Shown here: positions 10,801-22,800 of the stretch, one piece after another | Position numbering within the stretch: the first letter of the stretch is position 1 | How the letters are laid out: every line of letters starts with the position of its first letter | NCBI GenBank assembly: GCA_964606385.1 | Contig: CAZSFZ010000003.1 | Location: 120,569-184,568 of the forward strand | DNA length: 64,000 nt | Direction: 5' to 3' | Source of the DNA: Aquincolibacterium sp964606385 | GTDB taxonomy: Bacteria; Omnitrophota; Omnitrophia; Omnitrophales; Aquincolibacteriaceae | Notes under the pieces: model-generated | What the model was told of the DNA's origin: nothing | Database searches by the model: none | Seen by the model: only the letters and a program-made list of their open reading frames with translations | Translations under genes and position numbers: made by a program

Positions 10801-13800
10801 AAAGCGCCTTCGGTGCGAATCGTCTGCAATTTACTGTCATCAATTTTCCAGTCCTCCGGCAGTCCCAGCTCTTCGACAATCTCGTGTTTAACCGTATCCC
10901 TGTAACCTTGCCTTGTCTGAACATGGCCACCAAAAAGGGAGAGCCGCATTGGCTCGGCGATATTATGTGCCCGACGTTGGAGAAGGAACTTGCCTTCGGG
11001 GGTCATAATAAATGTGGTCGGAACCCGGTGCATCAATCCGTACCGGTGCGCGATGTTCCGGTCAATCGCCCCGATCACCGTTTCTATACCATTCTCTGAC
11101 TTGATAATATCCACATCTTCGCCCTTGAGCTTCAGGCTTCCGTTCTCAATCGCCGTCAAAATATCTTGTATCTTTGCGCTATCCAGCCCGGCGGAAGGAT
11201 CTTCTTTAATTTTTTCAAGTTGTTGCCGCAGTTTCGGTTGAACCCCCTTTGTTTCCGGTCGGATTGGTTCCGAAACAGTCTTTGACCGGGCGATTTCGAA
11301 AATGGTGTAAATGTGATCCTCGTCAGCTTGATGATAGAACGCGATACTTGAAACACCGCGAGCGTTGAAATCGAGCGGCGCGAGCGAGGCTTGAAACACC
11401 TTTTCACAATCCGGATCCTGGATTTTGGTAAGATCGGTCCGACGGCGCATATAGCGTGACATGGTTCCCTGGTAGAGAAAAACAAGCGCCTTGCCATTCG
11501 GGTCAAGATGCGCGGGGAGCTCCCTCAAGAACCTGAGCGTAAGCTGTTTTGCGGCCGCGGCCCCATGCTGAAGTGGCAAGCTCGCGAGAATAAGATCGAA
11601 TTTTTCATCAACCCCGACGGCTTCACCCGTGAAGGGGTCCCCATAGGCAACGCGGACTTTGTCCTGAAGACCGAGACGGCGCACATTCCATTTCGCGAGT
11701 TCAAGCGACAAATCATCGGTATCAGTCGCCGTCACCTGTCCTGAGCCTTTTTGAACCGCAAGCGCCGCAAAGATCCCCGAGCCCGTTCCGACATCGAGCG
11801 TTTTGAATCCAGTCTTGAGTTCCATCCCTCCCAAAAGCGCGGCGAACTTATCGCTTACCCGATTTTTCGACATCAAACGCCCGCGGACGTTCATAAAACC
11901 GTCTTCTGTATAAAAAATGGGCGCACCATTCATAAAAACCGGCTTGCCGGGGAAGAGCTCGCCGGCCTTTTGCATCTGCGCTGCGGCTTGCGCCTCATCC
12001 GGATACGCCCAAGGGTCCCATGCGTCATTCGGGTTCTTTTGATTTCGTCTGACCTCCGCTTCGCTCATGACCGGCACGATTAAAACAAAAGACGGACTTT
12101 CAATAGCCAAGCTTTGCCCGTCACTGTTTTCAATGAGGCTCGCTCGGATCTTCGAAGACTCTCCTATCAGAACTCTTTCGAAAAACTGATTTTCGGTCTC
12201 CTCTGCGTTTTTTTGAGCCAGAAAAATCTCCGCGCCTATCCTTCGAGATGGCATCATCACTTCCGATTCCGAACTGTGCCGGTTAAGGTCCAGCAGCCAT
12301 TTTTCAAAACTTCTCATTTTTAGGGGCTCTATGCGCCCTTCAATGATGTCAAATCCTCCCCTCACGCCAGCCACAGAACGGTCAAAATTCAAACCAATAT
12401 GGCCGAACAGGAACACATAATCCGGATTCTGCAACTTAACATCTGTCCTTATCTCAGAACGGATATTTTTTACGGCAAAGATCATGTCCATATCCTGGGA
12501 AAGATCGAATCTGCCGACATAGGATTTTCTTTCGTGCCTTGGAACAGAGAACGACTTTGCGGCCTCAAGCGCGTCGGTCACAGCTTTTGCTTTTTCATCC
12601 GCTTTCATGCCCTTCCAGACGGCGGTCGCTTCGGGTGAATAATAGTCCGGGTTATAAGCGACAAAAAGGGTCCCGCCTTCTTTTAAGGTCTCAGCGGCAG
12701 CGCGGAACAAAGAAGGAAGATCCTCGGCATACGCGGCGCCCGAGGTCATGACCACGGCATCGAAACGGCCTTTCCATTCCTCCGGGAATGCCGGCTTTTC
12801 ATTCACATCTTGAACGCGATAGCTGGTTAATTTTTTGTTAAGCGCCATTTCCTTATCATTCAAGCCGACCCCGATTACCTCGGACGCTTGCGATGCGGCA
12901 GGCACATAGGAGAATTTCCCGCTCATCAGATCGAGCACCTTCGCGCCTTCGGGAAGGAGTGTCGCCAGTTTCTGTTCGATCATTTGTCCGGGCGCCCATT
13001 CAAGATAAGGCGTTTCGTTCACGACATCTCTAAAATCACTTTGAGATCCTTCCCGCATTTCAGAGCGAGGGCGAGGGCCAGAGCCAGATAGAAGTTCGGA
13101 GATATCGTCCGGAAACAGATTTTTCACTTTAGTGCCAGAAGCGTGCTGTGCCGAACGCCATTCGAGAAGATTGAAAGTAAGCTCGGACGATCTGGCGAGA
13201 AGCGCTTCGCGCGAAAAACTATGGGTGCCTTCCGCCGGCATGGCCGAAACGTGGGCGATCACCTGATGATGAAGGTCCCGCAATTGCTTGAACGACATCC
13301 CCGGATATCTCCGGTACTCGTCCCGCACAAGCTCAAAAAGCTGGCTCGGGACCGCAATGAACGCTCCCCCGGCCGGGAAAAAGTTCGCCCAAAAGAGCGT
13401 GTTGACCCGGAGCTTATAGATCCACGTGAAAGGCGCGATCAGGAACACAAGCCTGAGGAATGGGCTCATGAAGAACCATATGGAAACAGGAACAAAAGCG
13501 AACAGCGGATGCGTCGCGACCAGCGCAGTGCTCAGCGTGCTCAGGACCGTCTTCGAGATCGCGAAGAGAGGGACCGAAAGTGACATGAGCTCCCAAAGCC
13601 GGATATAGGCTTTTTTCTGTTCCGGCGAAAACCCTGTTCGATGGACCAAATAATTCAAAAGCCGAAGGTCCGGACTCTCGAGCATCTTTCGACGTTGTGC
13701 ATCCCGCCATTTTGAAACAAAATCGGTACGAACTTCTGAGCGGTTTTTGGGGGTCATATCCTGCCCCGGAATGATGTCTAATCTTATGGTCTTGGTCATT

Positions 13801-16800
13801 TCATGCTCAAGCGGGGGTTGGTTGCTGAATTCCGTTGGATTTCCCGCCACCCCCGAAAGAATGCGCATAACATCTCGTTTGAGCTTGGTCGGGGCCTGCC
13901 GGATCTTCTCGGAGCTGATGACCTGGAGAAGCCGGAAGAATTTCGGGTTCATTTTCCCTGCGGGAAGATAGGAAACGGCAACCTCAAGGACGGGCAGCCA
14001 AATCGAAATCCGGTCTTCCTGGAGAAGCTTCTCAAGCGCCTCAAGGGCGTAATTCGTGCGGTCAACCGCTTGCCCGACCACGTTCGCGAACAGGACTTCC
14101 TGGATCACTTCTTTTCTGAGCTTCTCCAGTTCTCCGAATTCAGCGCTTTCCTGATAAAGGCGGCATGTTTCATCGACAGCGTGCTTGTAGTGATGGATGG
14201 GGTCGTCCTTCACAGGCTTTTTATCATCCGCTTTCAACAGATCCCCCAGAGAAGCAAGGATTAGTTTTAATAATTCCGAATACCGGACCATATCCTGGTC
14301 GCGGCCTTCATAAGCGACGGTTGCCGGATAAATTTCTGCCGAAAGGACGGTCCCGTTCGTGGAGCGGTAGTCCTCGATGGTGATCCACAGGTTCCCCTCA
14401 TCATCCCGAAAGACCCGGAATGAGAAATGCCTGCCTGAGGTCACAAACTCGGAGTCGACCGTGAACAGCTCCGCAGCCTGGATCTTGTCTTCCGGAACGT
14501 GGTCCCGGGCGACCATGTAGGTTTTATTGAAATCCACTTCATACGTGTCCGCGTCTCCGCGGGAATAGATCCTGAAAGCGATCCTTCCGTCCGCAAGCGG
14601 TTCGATCTCGAATTGAACCGGACTTGTTTCGACGTGTTCCCCCACGCCGAGAATGACCCTTCCGAAGAACATTGCCGTGAAATCTTCTCCTCTTAATTGG
14701 CGGTCCTGAAGGATCATGGTCGGTTCGGAAGCGGGCGAATGCAGATAATTCAGAACTGTTTTTTTGAGCTCCGGAGAAAGCATATCCAGAAAGTCTTTCC
14801 GCAGTTCCGGATTCATGTGTTCGACCAAAAGAAAAGCGAGGTTTTTCTGATCCTGGCTTTGCAACATGACAGAAATTGCAACAAAGTTATAAGTTTTTCC
14901 TTCCCACGCAATCGTCTGCATTTTGGGGGCGTTTTTAAGCGCCAGCGGGGTGAACCTGGCCGGTATGCCCGCACTTCTCACTTCTGAACGCTTTTCGTGG
15001 TGATCAACACGGGTCTCCGTTTGAGGATGAACGCCGAGCTTTTGGGCTTGTTCGTAGGTCCAAGCCGCGAGGCGTTTGTAATCCGTCACGCGGAACGGCC
15101 GGTCAAGATCGCCGGTCAACTGGATCATGCCCGCGTCCGCAGTCCCCTGCGTCATGGCATAAACAGTCTGGAGGTAAACATTTCTCAAATAGTGAAGATG
15201 CCCGACGCCTTGTTCAAGATAAGGCGTATTGAGAAGAACTTTCAGGACGTAGGCCTGCGTTCCGTCCTCGGACGGCGTGCCTTTTTCCGCATCCCATCGC
15301 TGCCCGACACCCTCCATATAGCCGACTACGATGCCGTTCCGTCTCCGGTCTTCGTTCCCGTCTCCCAGTCCCTCGAACATCTTTTTAACGAATGCTTCAT
15401 GGCTTCCGGCGCTCCGAATATCCGCCATCATCGCTTCGTCTTCGGCCTGATAGGCAAGTTTTTCATCTTCGATCTGGGACGCGTAGGTCCGGAACACTGC
15501 GCGGAGGATCTCGGGATCTTTCAGGATCTCGTTGGGATCCACGGTCCCTTTCGCGGGGCGCAGGGCATTCAGCCTCTTCATAAAATCTTCAAAGCCCTGA
15601 TTCGTCGCATAACGAAGATGAGCATTCCGGAGGTGGGTCCCTTCGTGGATCACGACATATTTCACGATCATCTGCGGCATCTCCAACGCAAAATCTTTAT
15701 TGACCTGGATCCCGCTCAGCTCTCCGGCCTTGTTGGCCTGCTGGCGAATAAAGGGATGTATTGAAAGCGGATCGATCCGGGTTTCATCGATCTTGGCATG
15801 CTCTCGGAACTCTTTGATGAGGTCTTGAATGGATTCCCGCGCGGCAGGGTCCATAACGGTCGCGGCGATCCTGTTGAAACGGCGGGCGATCCGGTCCGTA
15901 TCCGATGAGGTCATTTGAAAAACAAAGAACGCCGCGATCGCGATCGTTACCGCCAAGGAAACTGCCAGGCTCGCCTTTAAGACGAAGCCCTTGCGGCTTG
16001 TCGCCGGCGGCGCGCGCGATTGAAGGCCTGAGATCTCGAATAAGGTCTTGAGCTTCGCGATAGAAACATCCGGTCCAAGCACCTCACGAACATCCTCATA
16101 AGAATGGATCCGGCCTTTCCGTAACGCCGCAACCAACTCATTGGCCTTTGCTTTTCTCTTGGCTTTATCAGAAACCACGCTTTTGAGCACTTCGAGCAGT
16201 TCGGTGAATTTCGTTTCAGCGGCCAGCAGGGTCCTTATTTCCGAGCGGCCGTTTATCGAAACATCCGTGTCGGGAACGTTTGGTTTTTTTGCGGCAAGCG
16301 CCGCGGGAGGCAGCGTAAAAAGAACGTTCAAGTCCAGGTTCGCTTTGACCCAGCGCAAAACCTCTTCAAGGTGGAAGGCGTCGATCTCATTTTCATGGAC
16401 ATTCGGAAAATCGATCGCCGTGCCCACCGTGGTCGAGGCCAGCTCCAAAGCCCCGGAGCGGTAGACACCCTCCGAAAAAGCCTTCTTGATCAGTTCCGCG
16501 CCGAGCGTGATCGCCCGCCCGTGCTGGTAAAAAACCTCTTCCGCGGCGTTATTCTTTTCTTTTTCGATGGGAAGCTGGGTCCGGAGCGAACGAAAAAGCT
16601 GAAAAAGGTCGGGTGACTTTTGGAGCGAGCTTTGCAGATGTTTCGCCGTCGCTTCGGCTCTTTCTGTTTTGGCCGCGATCGTAACGGGCATGCCCGGAAA
16701 GAATCGGTCGTACTTTTTTGCAAAATAACAGACTGTAAGAAATTGCAAAAAACGGATGTCCGTCAGGATCAAGGTCGCCAGAACTTCCGTTGAAATATTC

Positions 16801-19800
16801 CGGAGCTTTGCCTGGGCCTGAAGCCATTCCCAAAATGTGCCGGAAGCTTGCGAAAAAAAGATCCTTGTTAAGGGTTCCGTGGCCTGAACAGGATTCCAGA
16901 AAATGTCGGGGAGGAACGGCTCCGGCGCGTTGAACCAGGGAGACGGATCCTCACCCGTGATCCCGATCCCGCCGGACCAATGGATCATTTTCCGCGCGTC
17001 GCTCGCGAAATTCTTGTCCGAAGGATCCGTCATCGATTCCAGGAAAAGCCTGCGCCAGTAAAGCGCCTTTTCCCCCAAAACTTCGCGCAGGAGGCTTCTC
17101 GCTCCCGAAGACGTTCTTTCAAGGAGTTCCCGTGTCCGGACGATCGAGGCCTCGAGGGCTTTTTGCCGGGCCTCGGTCTTCCACGGCTCATCAGGAATGT
17201 CCGAAGCCCGCACTTCCGAACGGCTCGCAGGATCAAGAGGTTCTCCCCGCCGGCGCCGTTTTTCACTGTCCAGGTGCCAGGCGTGCGCAAAGGCCTTCAC
17301 CGCTTTCATATCAAGCCGTCCTTCTTCCGCATGCCTGACAAATTCGCCCACCGCCTTGTGAGCCGTGATCCCGTTCCGGTAAACACGTTCTACTGTCATC
17401 GCATCGAATGAATCCGCAACGGCAATGATCCTTGCTTCCACCGAGATTTCTTTTCCGATCAGCCCGCGCGGATACCCCCTGCCGTCCATGCGTTCGTGAT
17501 GAGAGAGAACGGTCTCGCGGACTTTTTCTAGGCCGGGGATCGAGGAGAGGAGATCCGCGCCTTTTCGGGAGTGTGTCTTCATGATGATCCATTCCGGGTC
17601 TGAAAGAGGATTGGGATTTTTAAGGATCTCTTCGGGGATCTCGAGCTTCCCGATATCATGCAGGAGAGCCGCTTGGGCCAATGTCAGTGAATGAGGCAGC
17701 CTCAATTCTACGGCTGTCATGACCGCAAGACGCATGACCCTCTCCATATGACTTAAAATCTCTTCGTCCTTTTCCCGGACTTTTTCCAGAAGCTCCCGGG
17801 CCTGGGGAGGCAAAGACTCCACAACCTCCTGAACCGTCCATTGTTTATGGGAATCGTCCGTTTCATCGGTGGCTGGCGCCAGAATATCCCTAAGAAGGGT
17901 TATTTGATAATCGTCCCGGAAATGATACCCAAGCTTAACAGCCCCGGATCGTTCCCTCTTTTCCAGATACCGATCATAGAAATCCCTGGATGCCTCACTA
18001 AAGGCTTGCCAGAAAACTTCCCGGACCCCCGCCTGGAACATCTGACTCAAAAAGACATCCATGAGCCATGTGCCGCGTCCGCGAAGACCGTCTTTCACGG
18101 TCAGGATCCTCACAAGTTCCACTTTCTCACGGTCATCGCTCAAACGGCCATAAATACCTCCCGCGATCCTTCCTTGCGCGTCGATAAAGATCCAGGCTGG
18201 GTACCGGGTCAGATTCCTTTCCCACTTATCGGAAGAACCGCTTCGCAAAACGCCGTCCTGCTGTTTGACATGAAATGCTTCTGCCTCTAATTCACCCAGA
18301 ACAGCGGCGACCTCCCGGAGTTGTCGCGCATCCAACTCCAAGGCTTTAACATTGACAATTTTCCCCAAGAGCGGGTCCGAAACCACGACCGCCGCTTCAG
18401 GAATTTCCATCTGCAACTGAAAAACGGATTTCGTTGCCGCTACTGAGATAAGCCTGTCAAGGGTGGCTACCAGAGACTGATATTGGGTGAAAACTTCACG
18501 GTGCCCGCCGAGGCCGTATTTTCCGATCACGACCCGACGCAGATTATCCTTTTGAAATTGCGCTTCCGCGGCTACTTGCTCGGGCTCTTCGGCGGCCATC
18601 GGGATAAGAGAATCCAGTTTTTTCTCAAGCACTCCGAGAAGCCCTTTCACGATCGCGATCTTCTGCGCTTCGGAAAGATCTTTTTTGTCTTCGTCGCCTT
18701 CTGTCCGGACCTCGGAGCGGATCCGGAGATGTTCCAAAAATCTGCCTGTTAAAAGATCTTGATCCAGGGGCTGAAGTTTTTTAACCCAAGCCCGCTTGAG
18801 CGTCAGGCCTCCCTCCCAAGGGATCTTCGTTGAAAGGTCCGTAAAGACATAGCCGAAATCCGGCATGTTCTGATCATAGACAATGCGGGCCAAGTCGGGA
18901 TCCAGGGCTTTCATGTAGAGCCGTTTTTTCATGCGCTCCGCCGCGGGGCTGCCCCCCATCCACTTGAAAAGCGAGGGGATCATCGGCCGCATCAAAAAGG
19001 TCGCGAAGATCTGAACCGCGCGGAAAAACCGGGTCAGGGCATCGCTCTTCCCATAATGCTGAAGCCTCGCGATGACTCCCGGAAAGGCCCGTTCCGGCCA
19101 GCGTTCGAGGATGGTTTCGCTCCCAGGGCTGACGATCTCGGTGACGCCCGGAAGGGTCCGGGCATACGCTTCCAGGACAAGGCGCATGACTTTCCGCCAA
19201 TCCTTGTACCTCGTCCGCGTGGTCTCATCTTTTTTGAGGAACGGATAGATATCGCTTTGGACTTCCGCCACGACAAGCTGGTGGCCGCGCACATAACAGC
19301 GGGCAAAAGCAAGCGATCCCGGCACATGAATGTCCGTGAATTGCCCTTCCAGAACTTCTGAGGTATGAATGTGTTCCTTTTCCTCATCCGCCGGAAAGAA
19401 CCCGATCACCTTCGGGTCTTTGGCTGTACCGTACATCCGCCGCGTTGCTTCGAAAGGAACTTCGCGCGCCTCTCCGCTGAAAAGATCCATTTTGGCTTTT
19501 CCGATCTTGAAGCGTTCCTGACCTTGCGGGATATTGATCGTCGCGTAAAAATCAACATTTCTCGTTTCGGAACGGTTAAAAAGTTTTTCCTGGTTGGCTA
19601 AATAAACCACGAGAGGAAATTCTTTGGAATCACGATAACGAAAAGTGGTCACATCCCATGTCAGGGAACCGCTCAACCGGTCCTCGAAAGTTTTCTTACG
19701 ATCTTTCTTGGAGGGGTTGGGGTCTCTGAAGATCTTTCCTTTCGCGGCGCCTACGTACCGGAGCTGTTCTCCTTCGATTCCTGCGATGACAAAATGCATC

Positions 19801-22800
19801 ACCTCCTGATCGCTGGGGTACATGGGGGGGGTCCGGACCACGACCACATCCCCTGTTTTCAGGCCATCCTGTGGTATTTTATCGTATACCTCAAACTCCC
19901 CGGGGTTTTGAACCGCATATTTCATCCATTCAAAAGAGCCCTTTTCGGTAAATTCAGTAACAGAAGATTGTTCTGAAAGCGTTTTGCCAGCCTCTCCGAG
20001 GCGGGTGAGACGGACGGCTCGTTGAGGAAATTTGAAGCGAATGGTGGTTTTGTGACCGTCAAGACCCGGAGAAAGCGCTTCCATGGTACCGTCGTGGGCT
20101 TGCGTAACGATTTGGGACATAAGAACACCTATGCCGCCCCGGCTTAAGATAAAACGTCCGGATCCTTCTCGCGCGGGGCTTTTGGATACGATCTTGAAAT
20201 ATTCCCCGTAGAGGTCCTCGGGAACGAGAGAGGCAATGCCGATGCCGTCATCGGAAACTTCAAGATAAACATGATCTGCGTCTTGCAAAACCTTAAGATG
20301 AACCAGCCCCTCCCGGTCACCGCGGCCGTAAGCTGCCAGTCCGTTCTTGAGCGCTTCCGCGAGAAGCTCATGAGGTTCCCAGCTTTTCAAATCATGGACA
20401 ATCCTCCCCCAAGTCCATTCCGGATGCCTTCCAAGCACTTCTTGAGCTCCTAGGCCGATGATATGATCGATCGGTTCAGTTGCCCATTTCAACCCCACGC
20501 GGTCCATGAAGTCCGTTAACATTTCACCTATCAATCCTTCGAGGTCCGCCTGGGTGTCCTGGAGGGTGGGCGCCGGCCTCATCGAACGGCTTTCGAAAAC
20601 AACCTCTCTTGTCTCAGATCGTTTTGAGTGATGTTTTTCGCGGCTGACCGAAGCATCCTCATAAAAAACCTCTTCGACATCCGCGATCTGCCGATGATCC
20701 TTATCCAGAATCGCCCTGAAATCCCCCCCGTTCCCGTGCACGATCCGTTCGATCTTGGCATAGATCCAAGATGCGGTTTCTGCGGCGGGCCATGCGATGC
20801 CGCTGGTATAAAAATCGTTTTCCAAGAAAAATTTTCGAAAGATCTCCTCGCCACTCCTCCGTCGGACTTCGGAACGAATTTCCTTCGCGGCGCTCATGGG
20901 CAATTGGGGCAAAAAGGGTTCGAGTTCGGCCTTCGCCGACCGGATCACTTCTTCCTGCTGCCCAGGACGGGTGTCGAAATACCGGCTAAGACCACTTTTA
21001 TAAACTTTGAACGCTTCCGGGGAAGCCGAAGCTGTGCGCAGGCCATGGAGCATTTCCTCTTCAGTAAGCTCTTTTTCAGATCCCGGGTCCTGAATGGCCG
21101 TTTTGAAGACCGCTTCCATGAACCCCATATTGCCCGGGAAGATATCCGGACGTACCTTTGAATACGGTTTGATGTAAATCGCCGCGGGCCGGTTTTTAAA
21201 AGGCGCCCGCATGAGCAAGAGATGGGGCGTATCCAGCAACTTCAGGAAATCCGTGATCAGAGCCGCGTACTTTGCGACACCGCTCGACGAGGGCCCCTTC
21301 ACGACAAACCACGCTCCTTCATCCGTTGAAAGTTCCGCAACAAAGGGCCCTCCTTCCTGGGCCGGAATGAATATGTCCTCTTCCTTGACCAGCTGATCTT
21401 CGATCCATGTGCTGTCCGAAACAAAACCGTGGGCATGTTGGGGCTTATCTCCCATTCCGACAGCCGTCCCTCCATGGAACGCAAGCGCGACATTTCCGAC
21501 CCCGAATCGTTCAAGCGCCTTCATCATGATTAAAAGGGACCGGCGGTCGACTGTTTGGTTGTGAAGCTCTCGATGATTAATGGCAAGGACGAAGTGATAC
21601 GGCAAAAACGGCATATAACTGCGCAGGATGTGGACGTGAAGCCCATCAATATTAAAATCGAGAAGCTTCTGGTGGGGATACTTGGCGGCAATTTCCTTCC
21701 AAGGCATGCCGGCGGCAGAGCGATCGACCGGTTTTGTAACAAAACCCGGAGCATTTTTGTAGAACGCTATCCACGCAACAACTTTGCGGAGAAATCCCCG
21801 GGGGCCGGGGATGGCCTCCGTTCTGACATCTTTGAGGTAGGAGAACCCCGCGCCCCCCGCCCCCGTATAGGCTTCGGTTGCTTCGTAGCGTTTTTCAAAC
21901 TCACGGAATACCGCGCTTGTAAAATGTTTGTCTTTTTCCTCTTTACCGGCCCCGGGCAATTCGGAATGCGCTTGAGCCTGGGAAGTCTCGTCGCGCTGCG
22001 CTTTTCGAAGGGACCTGATGATCGAGGCACGTTCATCGCCGGAGAGCTCCGGGATTTTTTTATAAACATCAATAATTCGATCGAAAAGGCTTTTCGAAAC
22101 CGTCTCGGTCTCAAGAGCTTCTTTGATTTCACCCATGATCGCGTCAGGAACATAGGAAAAGCCCGCGAATTCTGGAAATCCGGGACGCTCGACCGGAAAG
22201 AGGGCTGAGGGAGTACGCGATCTCGGGAAGATATAGAAGGTCCCTCCGCTCAGAATCACATTGTGCGGGATATCGGCGCTTCGGAGAACCCCGATATATT
22301 TTAATGCTTCTGCGCCCGCGGTTTGAGGGTCTTTCCCCGAAAAAACCACGGCTCGGGCGCGATAATCGGTCAATTGCTCCACACGCACATCCAAGGGGGT
22401 CACCGCTATTTCTGTCCTGGCGGTTTGGTCCAGCCGCGAAGCTCCTCTCGAAACCGGCACAAGCATTACTGAAAAATAAAGTTGCCTGAATCGGGCGCCG
22501 GCAATCATGCTGTCAAATCCTATATAGACCCGGTACTGACCGCCTTCAGAAAGAGCGCGAACTATGGCCGCCATATATTCAAAAGCTTTTTGATTCATGA
22601 CTTGAGGCAGGTTCGCGGACATATCAGCCACCACATAAAAATGATTAGGCCTGGACCCTCGTCCGGCTGTTAGAATGCGAACGCCGTTCGAAATCCCCTC
22701 GATCGAAACAGATTTCTCAAAAAGGTCGCTCCTGTCACCGTCAAGCAAGCCTTCGTAACCGGGTACGGGTCGTTCCCGGTCCGATGAGTGAGTCGCGGAC

